64,000 bases of DNA from Liolophura sinensis (lineage: Eukaryota; Mollusca; Polyplacophora; Chitonida; Chitonidae). Shown here piece by piece: positions 38,101 through 49,400 of this stretch (the stretch's first letter is position 1; each line of letters opens with the position of its first letter). The translations under genes and the position numbers were made by a program. The stretch lies in NCBI RefSeq assembly GCF_032854445.1, contig NC_088297.1, positions 25,530,915 through 25,594,914 on the forward strand. The letters run 5' to 3'. The notes beneath the pieces were generated by a model. It saw only the letters and a program-made list of their open reading frames with translations. It was not told the origin of the DNA and searched no databases.

Positions 38101-41100
38101 CAGGGACCGGGCTTCGGAGATGCTTAGTCCACCAGCAGGGACCGGGCTTCGGGGATGCTTAGTCCACCAGCAGGGACCGGGCTTCGGGGATGCTTAGTCC
38201 ACCAGCAGGTACCGGGCTTCGGGGATGCTTAGTCCATCAGCAGGTACCAGGCTTCGGGGATGCTTAGTCCACTAGCGGGGACCGGGCTTCGGGGATGCTT
38301 AGTCCACTAGCAGGGACCGAGCTTCGGGGATGCTTAGTCCACCAGCAGGTACCGGACTTCAGGGATGCTTAGTCCACCAGCAGGTACCAGGCTTCGGTGA
38401 TGCTTAGTCCACCAGCAGAATTCCGGTTTAGATAGGGTAATACTAAGTAAGACTATAGCATGGAGACACACAGATACGGCCTCTTGCCAGATTATACCTC
38501 AGTTATGATCTTATTCAACTGTTCATGTAATGTTAAACGAATAAACAAATAAACAGCCTTACCACCAATAAGACAAGAACAACACAACAGGGAGAGCTTG
38601 GACCAGCTGGAGATGTATGTGGCTTCTAACAAAGTAGGCGAAGCCGGCCTGTATCATGATGCCAACTGCGAACCAACCCTGGTAGAAAACACCGGGACTC
38701 ATCCTCTTGGTAGGCCCGATTGTCTCCATTACTGTGACACAAACCAAACAAGTCTGACACAGAAATGGTGAGGATGTGGTTGGTGGGTCTATGAGTCGTA
38801 GATATTCGTATACTGGCCCTCTACCTAACTGGACGTTCCAGGACAATAATCACAAGGCCAATTCCCAAAACAACGTCTAACACAAACCACTAAAGAACTA
38901 AGAAAGTATTCAAACTACAAAATAAGGGTGCAATCATGTAGAGTGAATCAGTCAACAGTGACCAATTCAAATCATGTAAAAAATATCCATTGTCGATTTA
39001 TCTCGGTTGCACTTCGATTGCAACGGTCCGTATATCCAACGTGGCAATCTAATTCAACACGACAGATATACAGCACCTAGCCCCGGGTAAAAGCATGAAG
39101 CACAGCTCGGTTCATATTGACTTACAAAAGAATTATACTCATTGTAAAACAAGAGGCTCTCTTCAAATTAAATATGGAAGGAGTGTCCGGAATCTCTGGC
39201 GCTCTGTTTCATATTGTGTCTAATTACGCTTCACCCGGGTCTAGGGTATGTTTACTGTTCCACTCACCTATGACAAATCTCACTCACCCATGACAAACCC
39301 ACTCACCCATGACAAACCCCACTCCTCCATGACAAACCACACTCCTCCATGACAAACCACACTCATCCATGACAAACCCCACTCACCTATGACAAACCCC
39401 ACTCACCCATGACAAACACCACTCACCTATGACAAATTCCACAGCCACCCATGACAAACCCCACTCACAGTTAATATTAGGAGCCCCACCCACCTATGAC
39501 AAACTCCACTCAGCCATGACAAACACCACTCACCTATAACAAACCACAGTCACCTATAACAAACCACACTCAGCCAAGAAAAATGCCACTCACCTATGAC
39601 AAACACCACTCACTTATAACAAACCCACTCACCTGTGACGAACACCACTCACCTATGACAAACATCACTCACCTGTGACAAACACCACTCACCTATGACA
39701 AACTCCACTCACCTAAGATAAACCCCATTCATCTATGACAAACAACTCTCACCTCTGACAAACTCCACTCACCCATGACAAACCCACTCACCCATGACAA
39801 ACCCACAGCCACCTATCACAAACCCCACTCACCTGTGACAAAAATCACACTCACCTATGACAAACAGCACTCACCTATGACAAACTCCACCCACCTAGGA
39901 CAAACTCCACACTCACCCATGACAAACCCCATTCATCTATGACAAACCCCAGACTCACCTATGACAAACCCCACTCACCTGTGACAACGTCACACTCACC
40001 TATGACAAACAGCACTCACCTGTGACAAACAGCACTCACCTATGACAAACCCGATTCACCTATGAAAGCCCCACTCACCCATGACAAATTCCACTCATTT
40101 AAGACAAACCGAACTCACCTATGACAAACTCCACTCACCTACGACAAACCGCTCTCACCCATGAAAAAAACCCACTCACCTTCGACAAATCCCACTCACC
40201 TATGACAAACTCCACACTCACACATGACAAACCCCACTCACATATGGCAAATCCCACCCCTCTATGACCAACCCCACTCGCCTATGACAAACTCCACTCG
40301 CCTATGACAAACCCCACTCACCTATGACAAACCCCACAGTGAAACCTCCACCTGAGCATGAGCCGACGACAAAGCGGAGGAGGACAAAGCTGATGTACTC
40401 CGGAGCGAAGGCGGCGGCCACGCCAGAGACAATCAGCAGGAGCAGAGAAGACAATAGTGTTCTGTGGCGGCCGAATCTGTTTAAAAAAGAGATATAAACC
40501 ATTTCTAGCAAAAAAAAAGGGGAAAAGAGAAGATATTAAACAAAGTGACCATAGGTTTAATGACCAGATATTTTAGCTGCATCAAGTCAAGTTATCGAAT
40601 TGTAAGTACCTGGAACTCGGAAAGTCGTAAACTTGTAAGCCACAATTCTTAAAGGAGAAGAAAACATAAATATTATGCCAAAATCAGATGAAAGAGCATC
40701 ATCAGATGTCAAAACTTATTTGCAAATATGACCTTTAATATTTTTTTGGATTTTTTTTTTCAACAGATAAGGGTATTTGAAAATATTTTTCTATGTTCGG
40801 TATTTGGGACCAACTTTTGGTATTAATCGTTGTTGCATAATAGTGTTCTAAATAAAGATGTGATGCTTGTCTAACAAATTTATTTGAATGTAAATTTGTT
40901 GTTCATATCGAAAGATATTCATTTAACCTAAATTATGATAATATTTATGAACACATGAATAATATAAATGTGATCCAAATTGAGGTTTAATACATTTGCT
41001 AGCTGAAAAGAACAAATTCTAGTGCAAAAATATTTATCAAACCTGTGTTACATCCTCATTTATGACATTATTAAACAGAGAATATAAATACGAAAAGGTG

Positions 41101-43413
41101 GTACCAAATACCCACCATACAAAAATTATTTTCAAGTATCTTTTTCTCCTTAAGGAAAAATCAGAGATAATACCGAAGACCACATTTAGGAATAACTTTT
41201 CGCACTCTTTCATTTGAACTGTATGTCATTTTCATGTTTTCTCCACCTTTAAGTAGTAACTTTTCCAGTTAGTATACAAAAAAGACTTAGGTAATATGAG
41301 TTTGTGAAACGATCGTATCTCGGAAAATTTAATTTTGGACCTGAGTGAAGACTGACATGACCTTCGGTGAAACTGGGTAATAAAGCATTATGTTAAGCTC
41401 AGACTTTAAAACTGGCAATCGTGGAACTTTCTTGGCTTAGTGCGCTGCATTTAAATGATTGGGCTATATACTGATCAACCCAGTGTTAGTATACTGTGCT
41501 AGGGACACCGCCCGGTGTTAGTATACTGTGATAGGGACACCGGGCCGATCAGTACTTAATTGGGTAGGATCGTATCTGATGTCATCAGCATGTGGTTCCA
41601 GTGAGGTAGCACTATAAATATGACAACGTGCATTAGGTGCCGGCCTGTAACATGGAAGCAGTTCACAATGAATGCCTCCAGAATGTAATCCTCACCTTTA
41701 GTTACACATTTTGTCTTTTTTTCTTGTTGGTGGTATTCCAGGTATGAATATATGCGCTTTTCGGGAAAAGGAGGCGGGTGCACAGCAGGCAGAAAGTGCA
41801 CAAAGTAATGGTAAATCATGGTTCACGGGCCTCTCACTGATTGGTTTTGACTCCTATCAGACAGTTTTTCGAGGCTCGCTGATTTAGGCACAATGATGTG
41901 AGGCCAAACGTTAACATGTATGTAAAGTAATGGTAGACCGTCCCCACACTGCTGACATTAAAGAACGTGAAGCAGATGTCAAGCATCAAGCCGACGTCTA
42001 GAATTAAGATGACGTCAAGGGTCAAGCCGACGTCAAGCATTAAGCCAACATCAAACATTAAGCCGACGTCAAGCATCAAGCCGACGTCAAGCATTAAGTC
42101 GACGTCAAGGATCAAGCCGTTGTCAAGCATTAAGCCAACATCAAGCATTAAGCCGACGTCAAGGATCGAGCCGACGTTAAGCATTAAGTCAACATCAAGC
42201 ATTAAGCCGACATCAAGGATCAAGCCGACGTCAAGCATTAAGCACAACAAACATACGCGGCTGATAAGTTAAGCTGGATCCTCGTTCGTCACCTTCGGCA
42301 TTTCGGAGCTGCGATTTTAAACTCGGACGTACCTGTCGGACAGATATCCAAAGGCAACGACTCCGACGAGAAAACCGGCCATATAAATGCTGGTCGCCGT
42401 GGAGATCTTCCATTCATCACCACAGACGAGGTTGTACTGCAAACGGAAACGTACATGTCAGAGTTGAAAAACAGGTTGTCTCCATTTCTGGCATCACTGG
42501 TCAAGGCTTAAAGGGTCTAGATCTTTTAGGAGAACAAATCAGGCGACTTGGCCAGCGACGGACATGCTTAAAGTAAGACTAGTAATGGAAAAACAAGTAC
42601 ACCAGACAGTGCACTGCCGGGTATCAAACTACACTATACCGCTACCGCTACCTAATAATATGGTTTGGGAACGATATTATAAGGTTATAATTATTGAAAC
42701 ATTGAATAATCCAAACGATGTTATCCTCAGATACTGAATTTCCAACATTGAAATAACTAACTCGACCAGTAAAAATACCGGCTCGAGTTAGACTCGAACT
42801 CACGACTTAAGGTGTCCAGACATACCGAGGCAGTTCTTTCAGTGTCGGAAATTCGTTATACATTAATGTATTCCTTGATGATTATGGCATTTTTATCCAA
42901 ATGTATTAATGTTTTTTATTACCATGGCAGTGGTAAAAGAGAAAAGATTTTGCGAATGGTGTCAAACAACAATCAGGAGAATACATAAACATTGTTCATG
43001 ACAACGTAAAATGTTGAGGCAAGTACGGATACCCATTTATTGGTTTAAGTTAAGAGAGTGTTACCCTTCGTGTTCCTGTGCCAGACAGCCAAAACCATTT
43101 CTGCGCACTCCTTGTGCTATCTTTGTACCGCTCGGTAAAGCTGGCGGAAAGCCGGTTATACACTTTGTTACACGGTATAATGCGGGCCGAAACACAGATC
43201 ACGACGTCATGACCGATTAGGGGCTGATACCGTGACATGTATCACTACCATCAAATGCTACAATACGTATATCACACAACAGACAAAACATTACCCAGGC
43301 TACACATCATACCACCATATACTTCCTGTTATACCTTCCTGCTGTCATTACATGATGTGTTGTGTCTGGTGTCCCCGATATGAGGGTTAGAGGTGTAAGA
43401 CCAATCTAGTGAT

Positions 43414-43453
<40 letters not shown>

Positions 43454-46400
43454 TGCCACACTCCATGGAAATTTCACTTATTTTACGATGGTTTAAACTG
43501 AAATCAGAAGAAACAAACCTATACTCGAACGTCTGACCTAGATGCATGTGACAAACCAACAGACATAAAGATGCCCTGGATGCAGCGAGAGCGAGTTTCG
43601 AACCTCTTAAAACCAGTGATAAAACGCGCTCAAAGTCAAAAACAAGCATCAAATGTAAGGGATATTACAGGAAAAGGCCAGGTAAGATAACTACAAATTC
43701 GAATGTCCCACAATTGTTTGACTTTATCATTCTTTCCTCCTCTCATAGCCTCAGTTTTCATAGCTCATGCCCAAAGTATTTGTGTTTGTGCTTATCGCGA
43801 AAAAAAAACGCAGTCATTCAAGCCTAAAATGTATTCACTGATTCCAGAGAAACATGAAGGCGTGAGTGAATGAGAGAGTGAGTGAAGGAGTACTTGGAGT
43901 GCATGCAATGTGCCTTCTTGTTGCAGGACGGATTTCCACTGCTATTTTATCTAGTGCTGCTTCACTGAGACAACTTACCGAAGGCAAGTAAGCCGCCCCA
44001 CTTGTGCCATTATACTGATACGGGTAAACCAGTCGTTGCACTATCTCTTTCATGCTGAGTGCCAAGCAAAGAAGCTGCAAGTACCTCTTTTAAGGTCCGT
44101 TAGTGGGAAGGCCTTACAGCAACCTGCAGATGGTAGTGGGTTCCCTCAGTGATCTGCCCGGTTTCCTCCCACCATAATGCTGACCGCCGTCGTATAAGTG
44201 AAATATTCTTGAGTACGACGTAAAACACCAATCAAATAAATAAATAAAATCTTTTAACGTATTAGGTGTGACCGACCCAGGATTGACGCTGGATCTACCG
44301 TCCCCCGAAGGGAAAGCTCTGTCAACTGAGCCATCGGAGCCGGTCAAAGGTAATTGGTCATGTTCATAAGTCAAAATGATTACTTTTTTTCGCTATCGGC
44401 CAAAGCTCACTCTGACAGCATTTAGCTGGGAGGAAACCGGGCAGAGCCCAAGCGAAACCCACGACCATCCCGCAAGTTGCTGGCAGACCTTCCCTCGAAC
44501 GACGTAAGAGAAAGCCAGCATGAGCTGGAATTTGAGGTTAAATGTTGGCATGCAGTAATATGCATTGTTATCCCATTTTCTGACCCAATACAGCATCTGC
44601 CTTGTTATCCCATGTGAGAAGTCAGAATCTAGTTATATACAGCATCTGCCTTGTTATCCCATGTGAGAAATCAGAATCTAGTTATATACAGCATCTGCCT
44701 TGTTATCCCATGGGAGAAGTCAAAATCTAGTTATATACAGCATCTGCCTTGTTATCCCATGTGAGAAGTCAGAATCCAGTTATATACAGCATCTGCCTTG
44801 TTATCCCATGTGAGAAGTCAGAATCCAGTTATATACAGCATCTGCCTTGTTATCCCATGTGAGAAGTCAGAATCCAGTTATATACAGCATCTGCCTTGTT
44901 ATCCCATGTGAGAAGTCAGAATCTAGTTATATACAGCATCTGCCTTGTTATCCCATGTGAGAAGTCAGAATCTAGTTATATACAGCATCTGTCTTGTTAT
45001 TCCATGTGAGAAGTCAGAATCCAGTTATATACAGCATCTGCCTTGTTATCCCATGTGAGAAATCAGAATCTAGTTATATACAGCATCTGCCTTGTTATCC
45101 CATGTGAGAAGTCAAAATCTAGTTATATACAGCATCTGTCTTGTTATCCCATGTGAGAAATCAGAATCTAGTTATATACAGCATCTGTCTTGTTATCCCA
45201 TGTGAGAAGTCAGAATCCAGTTATATACAGCATCTGCCTTGTTATCCTATGGGAGAAGTCAGAATCCAGTTATATACAGCATCTGCCTTGTCATCCCATG
45301 TGAGAAGTCAGAATCCAGTTATATACAGCATCTGTCTTGTTATCCCATGTGAGAAGTCAGAATCCAGTTATATACAGCATCTGCCTTGTTATCCCATGTG
45401 AGAAGTCAGAATCCAGTTATATACAGCATCTGCCTTGTTATCCCATGGGAGAAGTCAGAATCTAGTTATATACAGCATCTGCCTTGTAATCCCATGTGAG
45501 AAATCAGAATCTAGTTCCAGCATCCAGAGTGGTTCACGACCAAGTATTTTCTGATCCAATATACAGTATCTGCTTTGTTTACCGAAAACAACTTCAGCTA
45601 CATACAATATTGAATTTTGTAACCAAAAAACATCTTGTCTATTCTACAACCTGAATTAAAATATTTCTTTACACTTTTCGTAAATTGAATTTGAATCCTG
45701 TCCGCCTACGCATCGTGGTTCCAGTCTGTGTAAAACGATGCAATACTTGTGAACTACGTCATTTTTTTACGAGCACAACTAGACACAGAGAGAAAAGCAG
45801 ACCTTTCTCGGCTTTCAGAAAGCTATGTGGACATGACAAAGCTCTATGTCTAAACCGAATGTTTCCGGAATAAGGAATCTTTAAAATCTGAAATTGAAGA
45901 TAACCTACAAAGACTACCTCCATGAAAAGAGCAGATAACTGACCAAACATTTGGTGCTGTTCTCACATTTTCTAGAGCATGTTAATGTCGGATCCACCAG
46001 ACTGCCATCCGCCATTAAAGACGAGGATTCTAACATAAACCACTATCTTGATTCCCTATGTACAATGCTGCCTCACTTATCCACTACGTCGAAGATACCA
46101 GAGATGAGACCATTCACAATGAGTCACACCGGGTTGACCAGAGTTTGAGCTTTCCTCTCAGTGGTTAATGCTTTATAAATAAGGGAGCGGATTACATCGG
46201 AAACTTCAACAAAAGGTTTTAGGACATACAAATTTCAACATTTCTGTTTATTAAATCCATGCTTATTACCGGAAATGGAAAGATAAGTACAGCTGTCACA
46301 CACACTATTTTCACGGTGTGCGCTTTGATTTCGCCTGGGTTTCTTTGATCCTCCGTACTCAAGATTTCACTCGTATGACGACTGTCACGATCATCTCAAG

Positions 46401-49400
46401 GGGAAAGAGGGAGGAACCCGGAAGGTAACACCATTCTTAGCAAGATTTCCGACAAAATCTCCTGACGAGAACTGGTTTCGAACTTCCATTCTCATTAGTC
46501 GTGGCCTGTTAATCTGGATTAAGGCAGTCCAGATCAAGGCCAGTGAAGGTCAGCTTTGGACTGGTCTCCATGTATTTACACCCCCACCCGCCCAAACCCC
46601 GGTCCCCACTCTCCGCCCCACCACACACACAACCACCCACATACGCACACGCACACGTACACGCACACATTATAGCATGAGCATAAGGTGCTGATGATAC
46701 GTAAGGATGTACTGCGTGTTTATGTGGCGTACATGTGTTATAGTAGGCCTTCGCACCAGCTGAGTTTGTAAGACGGTACATCTGCACCTAAAGGTGAAAA
46801 CTGAAGGTTTTGTTACGTAAAATATTGTCATTATCATCATTCTCAACTCGGCAGGCATAGTCTCACGTTTCGGTTTCCCTGCACTTTAAGGATTTAGGTA
46901 CAAGCGGTGATTGGTACTGAGTTTGTGCACTGACGAATTCTGGGTCAGTGTGAATGAGGTTTTGGTCACATGGGGGGAGGGAGGGATATAGTAGCCCTGT
47001 TATGAGGACTAGAAGCTAGAACTTGATTGGAGCACGTGGACAGGGTTATGGTATTTGAGCCAGAAACAGCTGAGATGAAGTGGCGTGATTAGCACTACAA
47101 GGTATGTTGGAAAAATACCGTGGTACATTTGGTATGTTTTGCCCCAGAAACCGTGTAAAACGTGAACTGTTGCAAGATTCCTAAAGGCTACACGAGCGCA
47201 TTGATTTTCTTTATTATTTAGGCAGTAAATTTGTCAACATACAACATATAAAAAAGCAACCTAGCATGACCACCATTTTTGAGGTGTTTTAACTAGGTGC
47301 AAACTGGCAGTGCAGAAATTTACAGTGCATCAACAACCTAACATGCCTGTGTGGCAGTATTACCCAATCAGTGCTCCTTCACTCTTCATTTTGGGGGCAT
47401 ATCCTAATCTTAAAACATCCTCTGCAACAGACCTCACAAGCTAAATGTTTTTATTTTACTTTACTTCAAAACATGGAAACTGATTTAGTGTTGATCAGAA
47501 TAAAGGAAACAATGGGTTTGCCAAGTGGGCGCTCCAAGTCGATATAACTCATATCGCAAAGGCACGAATGTACGAGTAACCAGGTTACTCTTGTCGCAAA
47601 GGCAGGAATGTACGAGTAACCAGGTTACTCTTGTCGCAAAGGCTGGAATGCTCGAGTAACCAGATTGCCCATATCGCAAGTAGGAATGAAGACAGTTTGA
47701 ACCCGAGCTAATGTATGCAGGAAGTTTTACCAGTATGCAAAGGATGCGAATAAGACAGTGTGATCATTGTTTTTGAGTCGGTTTGCCAATATTTCAGGCA
47801 TATCGTGAAGAACATTTATTTACTTATTTATTTCGTGTTGAAATATAAAGTCTTGAAACCTTAATGACGGTTACTTGAACCATAACGGTCAGTTTTATGG
47901 GCATACTGAGGAAAACGGAGTGACCTTTGGTACGTTACTGACGGGCTTTCTTACGAGTGAAGTGCAGATAAAAACACCATATTGGTGGAATATAAGCTGT
48001 CTTCCACTAAAGTAACACTGCGCAAACGACAACGCCAGAATTGACGATCGCTTATGTCCACCAAGGCTTTACGAACAATGATCTGATGGTGCCGAGAAGA
48101 CTGACCAGATTGTATATCATCCCCATTCATATCGTGAAAGATGTAAAATGCTCTGTTCATCGCTTTTATTTAATGCCTGCAAACACTTCAAACTGACTCA
48201 ATCTAACGCTACGTGGAAAAACAAATCTGACCTTTACAATTACCTGAGAAACGAAGTATCTTGAAAATAAAATAAGTATTTAGTGTAAGATTCAAAATGG
48301 CGGCTCATCACCTAATTGAAAGCTTTTAGTTTCCTTTCATATCGTTAAATCCCGCGTGTGCGGTTGGTACCGGTTTGCTATATATCTTTGTCACACTGAC
48401 CCATTTTGAACTGTTGTTAGACACTTGATAAATATTGGGTGATCCACGAAGACAGGAAGCTATCAACCCAATTCTTGTGTGCTTTTATACAGCTGTTAAA
48501 TACTAGTAGCCCTTGTTGCAGTAGTAGCTAGACAAATTGTCTACTCAAAAAAGGCAAACTTCCTAAGTTGTTTTGTTTGTTTAGTCCAGACATTGACATG
48601 CAGATCTAGCAGGTGAATCCAGAAGGCCAGGTAGATAGCTACCCCTGACTATAGAAAACCCACGAGGCTTCGATGTCATGGAGCAGATAAAGTTATCTTA
48701 ACCTGAGATTGCTTTATGGAGTAAACTTGCTCCATACATATAAGTCTTACAAATAAATAAAACAAATCCTATCTAAAAGTTCTGAAACTTCAAATTGTAC
48801 TGACGTAAGAGGTCGAAAGGATCTCCTGTCTGAAGCAAGTTGCACGCAATGGCGTCATGGCTGTCGTTACTGACTCAGGATTAACCACATGAATGCAGTA
48901 TTTCTTCATGGACGGACATGAACAAGTTTTTACCGTATGTCTTCTGTCCCTTCTTATTATTATAAAGTGATAAATTTTCTCTGTATACCCTTCTACAGCG
49001 CATGCTCCGTGACCTATATTTATGGCGGTGTCCTTTCATAGCAGCCTGGTCAATAACGCTGGCATCGTTAGAATGCTGCATCACTATCGCACAGTGCGGA
49101 AGATTACAACGTCAGCAGGCTGATGAGCAGTGTACTTTGCCTAGCGCATCTTCATCAACAGCAGTCCAGAGAAGATATGCACGATTGTTTATAATACACG
49201 TTTATGCATGAACTGATTTTACCGATATGTAGTGCACACGCACTGATAAACTGCGATGTGTAACTGCTATCACGTGGACGTCTTCTCCAAAAGCTCAAGG
49301 CCTCGCTTTCATTCATCCAGTCTTACAATCTCAACGCCTCATGCCTACGACTTTCACCTCTATTATTGTTTCTTCGCTGGGTCAAGGTACATTTCGGAAG

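Noticed and set aside
37740-38418. The 35-bp array as another splice-donor ladder (it follows exon 4)
   Set aside because: The unit has no GTAAGG-like donor matching exon 4, and the array starts about 145 bp beyond the junction.
48881-49211. Possible transposase fragment
   Set aside because: The short frames on both strands show no catalytic motif or recognisable family pattern.
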